A stretch of DNA of 64,000 bases from Lyophyllum atratum (Eukaryota > Basidiomycota > Agaricomycetes > Agaricales > Lyophyllaceae): assembly GCA_014905825.1 (NCBI GenBank), contig JACGCN010000006.1, positions 558,001 through 622,000 of the forward strand, read 5' to 3'. A model generated the notes under the pieces. That model was not told the origin of the DNA. It searched no databases and saw only the letters and a program-made list of their open reading frames with translations. Each line of letters starts with the position of its first letter. Within the stretch, counting starts at the first letter, position 1. Position numbers and translations under genes: made by a program. Below, in pieces: positions 21,256 to 31,873 of this stretch.

Positions 21256-24200
21256 ACTAAAAGGACATTGTCGCGTCTCGGGCGTTGCTTTGACCGGATA
21301 TACAAGCATCCCCCATTAGTAAATCCCCGTTGCGCTTCTTCCTACCTCCGCTGCTCGCGCTAAATATGCTTTTGCCCGTTGATCCTTGAAAGCACACTCG
21401 TACCACCGAACCCACGATCGCTTACCACTTTTCACTCGTTCTCATGTTCCTGCAATATCCAGCTTCTATTGATACAATATCCTCCATCGCCATTGTGTTC
21501 TCAAGTGCCAACGAATACATTTCTCAAAATCGATCCTACTTCGCTTTTGCTTCCTTCTCCCACATCCTGTCGGTATCCAGCCGACGCCATCTACGCTTGC
21601 ATGTGCATCGCGCCCCTGACATCCGTGTATTTCACCAAAGAAAACGCTTCTTGATGTATGTCCGAATAGTCAATGCCCCACGGGACCAGTGAGCATCCTT
21701 GGTTGTACTTGCTCTTTGTTGGACGTTTCTATAAAAAGGTGACCAAGACTTAAATGCCACAGCCTAAGTAATTACCTCCACATGCGGACAGCCTGCATTT
21801 CTATAACCTTCTAGAGATAATAGGAAAGGGTCTGCTCCATCGACCAATGTGGAAAATTGGGATGGCTGCTTTACACGGCTTGACCGTGCCGCCATCTTGA
21901 TGACTCTTCAGCTTCAACCTGTACGACCATTACAGACGTCTGTTGCGTACATGCATACATGTTATATGTATACATATTCAAGACCTTGAACCCCACGGTC
22001 GATCCACGAAACGTGCGTATTCCCATTTACAAGTCGATCCTCTCAGGCTCGGCGCCGTACGCGTGGGCACCTCGGCGGCTGACTTACCGCCGTTGACCGC
22101 GGCGGACGCGGGCTCTAGTTTGCATGCCGCTAGCTACTAATCGATGACATTTCCACCCTGAATCCCTTCCAACGCTCCGCAGGCTCCTTGCTCATCGCTG
22201 CTTGCTCTGGGATTTGGTTCTGCGCAGCCCGCAATCGCCGAGAAAGGGATTCTGAGGTCGATACCACACGAGCGCTCTGAATTCGATTAACAGGCCTCGC
22301 TATACCTGCCACACGTACAACGTTGGAGATATCTGCATGGAAGGCTAGATGGCGTCGATGACTCGATCGGAGAGTGGCAGCTCGTGGGCGTCATCAGTCC
22401 TGACAGTAACTATACCACTGCTGTGAGCATATGAACAACGGGCTAAATTGCATTCTGTTTTCGGTAAGAAGGTGATCTCGCCGAGTTTTCTGTCACCGTA
22501 TCTAGCGGCTATATCTATACCTCAAAGCCTCGGAACGGAATTCTAGTCCCCGAAAGATTAATGAGCATGTAGATTAAGTTTCCGTAGTCGGTGGATATTT
22601 TGGCTAGTCACTGACTCCCCCGCGTTCCTGGCATTGAAAAACACTTCGTGAATCTACCAAACCTTGTTTCTGTCAGAGCCAGTCTCACAGCCATGTATTT
22701 TTACTCATTCTCACCAGTAGGCAAAAGACAAATGGGATACCGTATGGTCCTGGATACATATTGTATATATATAGCAGGGATTGATGTAAAAGATAGCATG
22801 AGAAGGATTGATCATGAGAACGCCTACTTACGAGCGACGGGTTTACAGCAACAATGCTGATCTTCAGACAAGAGTGTAGAGTAAATGTCGTTTTGCCGAT
22901 TTGAGGATGCAATATCAATCCCATATATTTCTACTACAGCCTTGTCTGTCACATTCCCTTTGCAGGCTGCCTTGGGCAAATGATTCTGTGGTATTGTTGA
23001 TTCCACCCTCCTTACATAGATGGGATATGAAGTTTTTACTACAGGGTGTCATCTCGCCGAAGAGACACAAGCAAGGAGTAATATAAGCATCAGCATACAA
23101 GGAATAAAAAACCTAGCCCAATAAACTGGCGCAAGTCGCGTACAATATCATTTTGTCGAGGCATTCACGGAGTTTGAAAATGGGTGGGATCACCACAGCA
23201 CCGTCGTGCACCGACTTCGGCGAACTGAGGCCCAGTCGCTCAGCTAGGGCACAGTTGTCAGTGTTGCACAACTTCACGTCTTCCATTAGCAGCATCGATT
23301 CTCGAGGATAATGCGGTGCCCGCTGTGCAGATTGCTGATTGATCATCTGTTATCACATGTGCGCAAACCTGCCTTCTACCGTCGCACACCAGGGTCAGGT
23401 CTATTTTTGGATGGTGTGCCGACCGGATCAGTAGCTATCAGTAGTTGCTCTCGGGGTCCTGGCACCCTGTGACCTTGGAAAAGGTATAGCGATAGATATC
23501 ATTGTCGAGGATATCATACGTAGTCCAAAACCTCGAGCTCTCGAGAGCGGTGGCAAAATGTGATGCGTCTATTTGAGTTTGGGCAAGATATGATTATAAA
23601 ATACTCACTAGTGTTTAAAGCTTGTTTCAAACAATCACACCATCTATAATCTATTTCTACCGATCGCGCTACGTATAATTCAGCATGCCAGGATCGGAAC
23701 ATCTTCTAAGGGTTAATGTTCTTGACATTCTATCATAAGGTAGAGCGAAACGATTGGTGGTCATTTCAACATGGCAAGTAGAGCATGTTCAAACTCCGCT
23801 GATGCGGCCGGTTCGCGCCTGTAATTTGAACGACAAGTCGAGAGTAAAATGCCCCTAAGTACACGCCTTGGCACCTTTCTGTAAGTGAGATGAATGACTC
23901 GAATACATTTTTCCATACTATTCTATCGATTTGGCCACTCAAAAAGGTTTGCCAGCCACGTCAAGCAAAACTGAAGAGACCTGGCAAATATAATGGAGCT
24001 TCACGGCACCGGGCAAAATAACTTGGTTTTTGACCTCGCAACCTCATGCGAATGCGGATGGATTGCCATTGCGGCAAGTCGGTGTGCAGCGGCATCATGC
24101 TGGCAGCCTGGATCTTTCTTACTTCTGTCTCCGCCTATGCTGGCAGAATATACAGAGGCTCTACCCATGCTCGCTTGTCCTCATTTGCAGCTAGACAGCT

Positions 24201-24923
24201 ACTGGGTCACAGATACTCATAGATACATTACTTGTCGCGAACTTGAAGCAAAGATAAAATATTAGATGCCTCGAAAAATCTACACGCGAATGTCACAAGA
24301 TATATCGGGTAGATGCCCGCGGAGGACCCCATCACTCGATTCATGGTCCGCACATGTTGCATCACTCGAAAGTAGACCTGACCTTGGTGTGCGACGGTAG
24401 CCTTATCCGCCGCCCACCCCAGCGACCAGCTTCGTGAATCGTGAATCACATGGACAACACACGGAGTTCGACTTCGAAAGCTGATGATGGCGTGTAGCGT
24501 GTATGTGAAGGTTGAATAACGGGATAGTTGGGCTCATATGCACGCTGGAAGCAAGCATTAAGATGGTTCCCGACCTGAGTCCACGTCTCTCGTAACTCCC
24601 ATTCATCGGGTGTGTATAGCAGTGATCGGTATAAGTATCTAGGATAGATTTTATAGCCATTTTTGTCAGTGTCAGGCTCCCTGCCATAGAGAATATCAGA
24701 ACTCTAAGTAGGATCGATCTGCCCGCGGGCCCTCTAGCTCGTTTTGGCCTGGTTGCATGGAACCCTTCAACCACTAGGATCATTCCCTATGTCATATTTT
24801 CCGCTCCATGTGTTCGCTCGCTTCAGCATCTTCGCCCGAACAGCGTCCGCGACGTCGTATTAAAGCCAGCCACCAGTGAAAGACCATGTAACACGGCTTC
24901 ATAACTCGCTCCTTGGTATAGAC
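21256..24923. other. Gene-poor 3.7-kb region
   Basis: Contains only open frames under 130 codons with no domain, no tRNA, and no clear inverted or direct repeats that I could see by eye. A 77-codon minus-strand frame at 23113-23346 has the most protein-like composition but no recognised match. It could be decayed transposon or gene sequence, or hold a non-coding RNA. Confidence 0.4.
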
Positions 24924-25317
24924 ATGAAGTTTACTCTTCCACTCGTTGTCGCTCTCTTTTCGGTCGCCCAACTATCTTTTGCGGTGCCCCTCCTCGAGTC
25001 GGAGGGCTTGGGATTGGTTAAGGTGAGGTTACCTATGCCGTAGGCTCTCCTCCTTTCCCAGTTTTGATTTTGCGACAGCCTGTTGCAGACGAGTCTGTGT
25101 ATAGCGAGTGTAACATAGGCTCGGTTCATCACCCTTGGTACGTCTCTCCATTCGGCGGGGTAGTGAAGTGGATCCTGACGTGATCCTTTTCAGCGGGCAA
25201 AGGCTTCCGGAGTCGAGGGAGGAGAGGGCTCTGGAGCAACGGGAGCCTCAGGAAAAGAAGAAACCTGATCTTTCGAAGTTGATGGAGATGGCAAAGAAGC
25301 TGCGCAAGAAGGAGTGA
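24924..25317 (+). CDS. Small secreted protein C (same signal-peptide family)
   Basis: Exon 1 (24924-25022, 33 codons) encodes MKFTLPLVVALFSVAQLSFA plus VPLLESEGLGLVK and ends on a Lys codon at a GTGAGG donor, as in genes A and B. A small middle exon near 25119-25137 and a last exon from about 25195 follow; their phases do not join cleanly with the best splice sites. The most protein-like last frame ends at TGA 25315-25317 and is rich in Lys/Glu/Arg (KKPDLSKLMEMAKKLRKKE), a probable amphipathic helix. An alternative donor GTTAAG six bases earlier would restore that frame. The call of a secreted family member is firm at the N-terminus only. Confidence 0.5.
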
Positions 25318-26031
25318 TTAGGCTGACAAGCGAGAAGCAGCAATGAGGCCTGAGGGATAGATGAGACTTGCGTCGGCTTTTTTTTATCTCGATCGGATTG
25401 TTAGCTGCAACAAGAACTTCAGGAAAGTCTTCAACGGCCACGAGGTAGGGATTAGAGCACTCAAATCATAGGTCAAGATGCAGCTGAGTGCGTCGGTGCA
25501 AGAGGTAACGGGAATTGCTGCTAGATTCGGTTTGGTATCTTTGGTCCAACCTGTCAATTGACCAAGGTAGCACTAGTAGAACTTCCAAGCCATCAGTCCT
25601 CACGGAAGCCACATGCCGATTAAGGCGTTCTCATGAAATCGTGTACGACAGGTAACAGGTAGTACGAGTATAGCAGGCTGCGGTCTGGCGTGGGCGCCGG
25701 TGTTGTACTGTACAACTGTGTCATGAAAGAGCTGCCAGCGCAGACATTAGCCGGGGTGAAAGTGGATGAGCAGTATCCATGTGCAAGAGACAGACCCGTG
25801 AGCGTCGCGAGCGCCGAACTTGACGCGGACGTGATTGAGCGGCACCGATTGGATGGAATGGCGGAGAAACGCTGAAAGCTGCACATGGCAATGTTTTGAC
25901 ATGTTTGTCTGAAAAGATTTATATTGCCACGTATTGCCACGTATTCCTTACGACCGCCCACGTACTCGTCCTGCGCTCCGCAGTATTCTCATTCCCTCAA
26001 GACCCTCCACGACACCCCATCTCTGTCAACA
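25318..26031. other. Promoter region of the HAC1-like bZIP gene
   Basis: No coding feature is supported. A minus-strand open frame at 25620-25961 is probably chance. Repeated CCACGT boxes lie 69-106 bp upstream of the bZIP start codon. Confidence 0.45.
25926..25963 (+). promoter_or_regulatory. Repeated GCCACGT boxes (UPRE/ERSE-like)
   Basis: GCCACGT occurs at 25926-25932 and 25936-25942 in a TTGCCACGTA direct repeat, and CCCACGT at 25957-25963. CCACG and GCCACGT are core sequences bound by XBP1/HAC1-class bZIP proteins. Their place just upstream of a HAC1-like gene fits autoregulation, which is inference. Confidence 0.45.
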
Positions 26032-27257
26032 ATGCACCACTTTATTGACCCAGCATCCCTCTCACCAGCACCCGAGTCAGAAGCGGGCTCCCCGGCTCCC
26101 TCTGCCTCTGGATCTAACCCCCGCAAACGGCCCCGTACCGAAACCACTTCGGAGGAACGCAAGGAGGCCCGTGCGCACAGAAACCGTATCGCCGCACAGA
26201 ACTCCCGAGACCGCCGCAAGGCCCAGTACTCGTACCTCGAACGCCGAGTAGCCGAGCTCGAAGATGAGAACCGAGCTCTCCGTTCAGCCCGAGGCGTCCC
26301 TCTCCTCCCTATCTCCGCCTCCACTTCTTTCAAGGCAGAAGAGGAGCACAAGCGCCTGGAAACCAGCGCACGGGAGCGCGAGAACGAGGAGCTCAAAGAG
26401 CGCATCAAGACACTTGAACGCGGCTGGGACGCCGTCATCAAAGCCCTCGCCGCCCAAGGTGTACCCCTCGCCGCTCCCGCACCCCCTACACCAACATCAA
26501 CAGTAGCACCTCCCCCTATTTATCCCATCTCTCCCGCCCCCTCCCACTCCTCCCTCGATTTTTCACCCACATCCTCGTCATCCCCCTCCGCCCTCCCTCT
26601 CGATACCCCCTCATTCTCTGAGCAACAGCAAGAGTCCACTCGCCACCTAGCACGGGTGGCGACCATCGACGCCTCGCGTCGGATGTCCCTGCAGCGGGTG
26701 GACTCGATCTCGACCTCAGTCTCCTATTCCCCGGCACCTCAGCCACCACATCTTCTCCAAACCCGCATCCCACTACTAGCCATCCAAGCACGACAACTAC
26801 GACCGAACCAGACGACGCCACCATGGAAAACCTCTTCATGGAGATCCTCGCCTCGCCCCTCCCTGCTCCTGCGCCCCCGTGTCCTGCTGCAGCGACCGCC
26901 TGTCGGTCTGCCGCGCAAGCGTCCGGGGAGCACACGACATCGGCTGAGGGTGCTCAGGCGGAAGTAGTCGACGTTTCTGGTGGTGCGGCGGGGCTGGGGC
27001 TGAGTGGCGTGGAGATGATGGATTTGGGCATGGGAGCGGGTATGGGTGTGGGCGTGGGGATGGACGGCGCGGGTGTGGACCTTGGCCTTGGGATGGGCAA
27101 TGAGTGGGATAATGGATTGGATATGCAGCGGATCCTCGACTCGCTCGGTGTGCCGGGCGAGTATGAGTCGCAGGAGCAGCAAGGGATGTCGGAGCTGGAG
27201 CTCGATATGGGGTGGGGGTATGACAATGTGGAGGGCTTGGGTGTCGGCGTGTTTTAG
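26032..27257 (+). CDS. HAC1/XBP1-like bZIP transcription factor with a frame switch after the zipper
   Basis: ATG 26032. The N-terminal part has PRKRPRTETTSEERKEAR, the basic region NRIAAQNSRDRRK and a leucine-zipper-like YLERRVAELEDENRALR. The PRKR..TE lead-in plus NRxAAQxSR is the arrangement of fungal Hac1. This frame closes at 26967 (311 residues). A second long frame, overlapping and offset by two, runs through MENLFMEILASPLP and Gly/Met/Asp-rich sequence to TAG 27257; an acidic tail of that kind would suit activation. Joining them needs removal of a segment with length = 3n+2 between about 26620 and 26760. A CTGCAGC motif (26689-26695) of the Ire1 loop type lies there. A conventional intron (for example 35 or 65 nt with weak donors) or an indel is also possible. 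Probable role: unfolded-protein response in the nucleus. Confidence 0.72.
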
Positions 27258-28190
27258 GTGGAGGACTCGAAGAGTCTCTTCCGCCTGGCCGTGTATACAC
27301 ACTCTATTGAAGACGGACGCCGCGGACGAACAAGCATTGTGGGGCACTCCGCGCTAGACGCGCGCTCCACTTTCGTCTGCAAACCACACCCAACGACAAT
27401 CATCTCGGGCCTCGTCGACGTCTTCCTCTCCTCCCTCAATTGGTCAATCTGCACCCTCTGCTACCAAATTGGCTCTCTGGCGACACTTCGCATTGTATCA
27501 TCTCCAAAAGCATCATAACTTAACATTCCACTCTCAAACTCGGGCTCTCAGGTTTCGCTCTCACTCTCGTCTATCTATTCTTTCCGTCCTATCTATTATC
27601 TATGGTCTCCTTCCCCTCTCCTATTTTTTTTCAATCACAGGACTATCTACGCATACATTACCACCCCACACTCACTCTTCCGCGCATACATACGGTACTT
27701 ACCTTATCCACCACCCTCTACGTGAGGACACCCCGCGGGATCGTCCATATCCCGCTCCGCCGCTTCTTACCTACTTATACTTCCTTTCCCTACCTCCTCC
27801 ATTCCACCCAGCCATGCGCTATGCGCACAAGTGAATTCTCTGCTCCTCTTCGGGGTTGAGTAGAGGGCGCTTGTTGCGCTGTGGTCGTGGTTGTGGTTGT
27901 GGGCTGGTTTTTTGGGTTGGGGATGGGTTGGAGTGCGGCGCGATGTGTTTGTTGTGTAGTTACTGGTATTGGGGATGTGTATGTACTTTGGTGTGGTGGG
28001 AGGAGGAGGAGGGGATGGGAAATGTTATGTGATTTGGACCTGTGATATGTTGGTGTGAACTTTAGTTGAAGTCGTTTGATGAGTTTGAGCCTTGTGGTGT
28101 AAGGACTCAAAGTCACGGTAAGGTAGGCTGTCTACTCGTGTCATGGAATAGAACATGCGTGAAAAAGTTGACATCATGGTGCGGCGCTAT
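27258..28190. other. 3' flank of the bZIP gene, pyrimidine-rich then G-rich
   Basis: Bases 27530-27830 are strongly C/T-rich, and 27860-28060 strongly G/T-rich with TGTGGTTGTGG-like tracts. No gene is supported. Part is probably the bZIP 3' untranslated region. Confidence 0.4.
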
Positions 28191-28282
28191 CTCCCTGTCT
28201 GGGAGTCGAACCCAGGTTCGCGCGTAAATTCTTACTGAACGTGATGACAGGCGCGTGTACTGAACCGATATACTAACAAGGA
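28191..28282 (-). tRNA. tRNA-Asp(GTC) with a 20-nt intron
   Basis: Read on the minus strand. The acceptor TCCTTGT/ACAGGGA (one G-T pair) has discriminator G. The anticodon stem CGCGC/GCGCG encloses CTGTCA-C with anticodon GTC. A 20-nt intron lies one base after the anticodon. The T arm is CTGGG-TTCGACT-CCCAG. The variable loop appears short (3 nt). The body resembles fission yeast tRNA-Asp. Confidence 0.9.
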
Positions 28283-28713
28283 GTTGGGGGTTGGTGATGG
28301 TGGGGGGTTGTGGGACTTGGGGATTTGTGAGGTCGAAGAATTTAAAGGGAGGGGAAGGTGGAGTTGGAGAGATGGGGCGATGTGCTGAGGAGCAGTCGTG
28401 ATGTACAAGATGGGTGGGCTACCTCTACAGTACAAGCCATGATAAGGACTGGGGATGGGGAGGGGATGTGATCGCTTTCTCTACTTACACAAAATCTCGG
28501 CGACATTCCTATAACGGCGAAAAGAACTGTGAGGTCAAGTGTTCGAGTTGGTTGCCCCCATCAGGACATATCGGTCGATGGGCTTCACGAGGGCAGTCGA
28601 CTCAAGATCGTGATTCGGGCTCAGATTGCTCTTTTCAAATTGCACGGGTATGTATTAGGTGGGTATTAGTGGAAACGATGAACATCAGGCGGGACGTCGC
28701 GCCATCACTCTAA
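28283..28713. other. Intergenic region between tRNA-Asp and secreted-protein gene D
   Basis: The first part continues the G-rich, T-rich composition seen before the tRNA. No coding feature is supported. Confidence 0.4.
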
Positions 28714-29405
28714 CTAGAAAGTCATGGTCAGGGTACTGCGGGACATAGTATTTTCTAAAATTTAACGCACGCTTTTTCCTTTCAACACATGCGCTTGAAC
28801 CTTACCTGCATCGACAAGGCTTTTGCCCTTCTTTCTGAGAGAAATGTCATTCTTCTCGATGTGTGCTATACTCCCCTAGAAGCACTGTCGTCAGGACACG
28901 CGCGGCATAACACAAGGCCAGCTTGTCACGTACGTCTTTGCCAACTGTTATTCTATCGTGGTGCACATCGGCAAGGCCGTGGCCTTTCTGAGCGACAAAG
29001 ACCTTTGTGGGTCCGAGTGGTGCGATGTCACCCTAGAGTGTGGTCAGGACACGCACAGCACAGCGTCGTTGTGCACCCTACGTACCTTGTCAACTTTCAC
29101 GCCTTCCGTATCGACGCGAGCAAGACCTTCCCCCTTCTTCGCCACGCTGACGTGTGTCGGTTTCACTTTGACTATGTCGCCATTGTGCCCGACGTCGGCT
29201 TTCGTGATGTCGCTGCCGAATTATGATGTTAGTGGGCTTTAGCACTTGACGACTCGTTGGCTTGGACGTACGCATCTAAAAGGGCGCGGGCTGCAACCGC
29301 AGCTGCGGACCTGTTAGACTCGAGCTCTGAACCTGGGAGGGGGAGAGCGAGGGAGAGGTGGGCGAGTGAGAGGAGGGTGGCGAAGAGGGGGAGGGTGAAC
29401 TTCAT
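28714..29405 (-). CDS. Small secreted protein D with about 33-residue repeats, one per exon
   Basis: ATG 29405, TAG 28714-28716. Five exons join to 156 residues: 29272-29405, 29086-29212, 28934-29032, 28806-28875 and 28714-28754, with introns of 51-59 nt. The signal peptide is MKFTLPLFATLLSLAHLSLA, followed by LPLPGSELE. The mature part contains three related units: GDIVKVKPTHVSVAKKGEGL, GDIAPLGPTKVFVAQKGHGL and GSIAHIEKNDISLRKKGKSL. The consensus is G-[DS]-I, then V/I-x-[VL]-x-x-K-G-x-[GS]-L. The middle unit is exactly one 99-nt phase-0 exon. This suggests growth by exon duplication into a small beta-strand repeat protein. Plus-strand open frames over the same bases are shadows. Function unknown. 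Confidence 0.72.
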
Positions 29406-30162
29406 TTTTGGGAGGAGGGATGAGTTGAGCTGGGCTTGGATGGGGGCGAGGGTGCTCACTGCTGGAGTATCTTCTTGTTCTAGTTTTTATGGACTTGCGG
29501 TGTGTTATTCGGAAGAAAGCTGCCGGGATTGGAAATTTGAGGCGCCACATTACTGCAGGTAATTGGCTCTTGACTTTTAAGCGCTACTCGGAAACGATAT
29601 TTCCTGGATGATAGCTGTCACGACCTTGACTTTTGAGGTTAGGCGCAATAACAATTTTGAGGAACCGAATAGAACAGCAGCAGGACCGTGGCTAAGCCGA
29701 TATGAGCAGCGAATATGGTGTGGAAAAGGATGACCTATGTTGTGAACCGGAATTGGCCGTATATCTTCTGGTTCACGCTTCAGATAAGTAAGGACGATAT
29801 CTTGACGAACCAAACAATCGAAATGCACCCATCTTCGACCCCCTGTGGATAGTTAGGATAATCGCAATGCACCTGCCCACGACTCCTGAGGATGTATAGC
29901 ATGTTTTTCTCCTCGCATGCGGCTTGAAATTAGCGATCGAAGCATGGTGGTGGGAGAAGGAGGACAACGCTGACAGTGCGAACAGACGAAGACATTGAGG
30001 ACGACATCTGTGCAGGCCGAGCTTTTCGAACAGGCTGAAAGACATGTACATCTCGCTGGTGGTGCCAGCGGTACTTCCGGGAGCAGAGCTTGGCGAGCAT
30101 AAATATTAACAAAAACGATAGAGGAAGTGTAAAATAATAGGGTAAGATACAAATTTTCAAAC
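29406..30162. other. Intergenic region upstream of secreted-protein gene D
   Basis: A TATA-like CATAAAAACT lies about 80 bp upstream of the gene D ATG. No coding feature is supported in the remainder up to the mL41 stop codon. Confidence 0.4.
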
Positions 30163-30851
30163 TCACGACGGCCGTTCACTGGTCGGTCGACTCGCTGTTG
30201 AAGCACCCTCCACAAGCTGCTCGCCTCCGACTGCCTTCGCCTCTGCCTCCCATTCCGTCACTCTCTGCGCTACTATCTCCGATTCCGTCTCGCTCTCCGC
30301 CTTTTTCCGCGTCAGCGCCGAAGGCCACGACAAAAGCCGCCGCTTCTCCGGCTGAGGCGCGATCTGTGAGGCGGTATATTCTCGACCGAGCTTCAGGAGG
30401 TGCTCCGGGCTTAGTCCGCGCGCGTCTCGGAAGGGGCCCAGGGCTGCTTGTGCTTCTTTGCGGCTGAGTCTCACGGCAGAGGAGACGTATGGTTTTAGCT
30501 GTGGTGGGAGAGAGAACTTCGGTAAGAGGGTGGGGAGGCACGCATAATTGAACGAAGACGCACTGGTGAGGAGAGAAGTTCTTCGAGGGGCGGCGCGACG
30601 AAGACACGTACTTTGTCGTCGAGGAGGCGGTACTTCGCCTTGCCCCCGATGACATGTTTACCGGGCGCGCCTGTGCGCAGGCCACCTGGGAGGAAGGCTT
30701 GCCGTGTACCTGTTATGTTGTTCGGTCAGTGCTCAACACATGTAGATGAGATAGCTCGTCGAAACGCACCCTTGTAATAATCCTTGTTTCCTCGTTTCGT
30801 GGTAAGCGGCCTCCGCGAGGCCTTGGAAAGTCGGGCGACAGTGGGGAACAT
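30163..30851 (-). CDS. MRPL27: Mitochondrial large-subunit ribosomal protein mL41 (Mrpl27 type)
   Basis: ATG 30849-30851, stop 30163-30165, two introns. The start MFPTVARLSKASRRPLTTKR looks like a mitochondrial presequence running into LTTKRGNKDYYKGTR, the family hallmark shared with yeast Mrpl27. GKHVIGGKAKYRLLDDKVRV and LLSSPLKPYVSSAV follow as in mL41. About 100 further residues, rich in Glu/Ala/Arg, extend beyond the usual C-terminus. The gene shares a 137-bp promoter region with the divergent RNase P subunit gene. Confidence 0.88.
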
Positions 30852-30988
30852 CAAGGTATATGAGGAGGATGGTCGCCGTCACTGTCAAAAAAGTTGTCCT
30901 ATTTCTGGCAATATTCCCACGTCTCTTGCCGTCTCTCGTCGTTGACGATCACGATCACGGCCACCCTTACGCTTCGCACTCGACTTCA
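30852..30988. promoter_or_regulatory. Compact divergent promoter of mL41 and Rpr2 genes
   Basis: Only 137 bp separate the two start codons on opposite strands, so both transcripts must start inside or near this segment. No TATA box is obvious. Three short tandem GATCACG/GACGATCACG-like motifs occur at about 30943-30960. Confidence 0.55.
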
Positions 30989-31873
30989 ATGGCGAAGAAA
31001 AATAGAGATGAGGTCCCCACGGCGAATAGTGTAGCCAACCGTGATATTATCCAGCGCCTTAATTTCCTCTATCAGGCCAGTGTGTATCTCAACACCGTTC
31101 CATCTCAACAGCAAAGTTCTTCAACCGTATCAAATGCGGTACCCATTCCAAGTACCACCCCAAATGCTGTCTCCGATGGTACCACACGCGAAAAGAAGGA
31201 GGGAAAGAAGCCAAAGAAACGAGCGAACGCGGCGAAACGTGCAGTGACGGCGAGCGATCTCGCTAGAACGTATATCGCGACTATGAAGATCGTTGGGCAG
31301 AAGACCACTGTCAAGATGTACGCGGTCGTTCCATCCTACCTTCCTCTGCTTGCTCATACAGTTTTCGATGCAGTGATCCTGCTGTGAAACGCACATTATG
31401 CAAAGGATGCAATATGACTCTGATACCAGGCACGACCGCCTCAATACGCGTCAAAAGTACGCCCTTCGCTGATGCTTCACCTACTTTATTGATATCTGTC
31501 CACAGAATCGTCTACACACGGACACACCATGGTCTATACTTGCACCGCTTGCAACACATCCCTGCGCATCCCCGCACCACCCACACCTCGTGTGGAGGAT
31601 ATCCCGTCTCCGCTCATATCTACAGTCGCTCCGCCCGCACCTATATCCAGTACCTCCCTAGTAGTACCCGCGATCCCGATAGAAGAGGCTATGGATGTTG
31701 AGCCCGTGCTGAGGACCGAAGCTGCAGGTGGCGCAACAAGAGGAAGAGGTAAACGGAAGAGGGTCCAGCCACGCCTACCTCCTCTGTTCGCGCGCGACGT
31801 GGGCCATGTCGTTTATCGTGGGAACGAGCGACTGGTAGATGAGGGGCATGGGGATGGGGTGTACATCATTTAG
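30989..31873 (+). CDS. RPR2: RNase P protein subunit Rpr2/Rpp21
   Basis: ATG 30989, TAG 31871-31873, introns at about 31318-31370 and 31458-31505. The N-terminal half is helical and basic (DIIQRLNFLYQASVYL, then a Lys/Arg-rich KKEGKKPKKRANAAKR, possible nuclear localisation). The zinc ribbon is formed by CKGC in RTLCKGCNMTLIPGTTASIR and CTAC in MVYTCTACNTSLRIP, as in Rpr2/Rpp21. About 100 C-terminal residues after it are Pro/Ser-rich and end with a charged segment, a basidiomycete extension. The product helps assemble nuclear RNase P for tRNA 5' processing. Confidence 0.88.

Noticed and set aside
25620..25961. 113-codon minus-strand frame before the bZIP gene
   Set aside because: Composition is not coding-like and it overlaps the CCACGT boxes of the promoter.
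26510..27347. Long minus-strand frames opposite the bZIP gene
   Set aside because: Low-complexity Pro/Ser/His reading of a GC-rich coding strand; no domain, splice sites or start context.
28789..29242. Plus-strand open frames of 94 and 145 codons
   Set aside because: They are antisense shadows of secreted-protein gene D, whose spliced exons have the better coding sense and splice signals.
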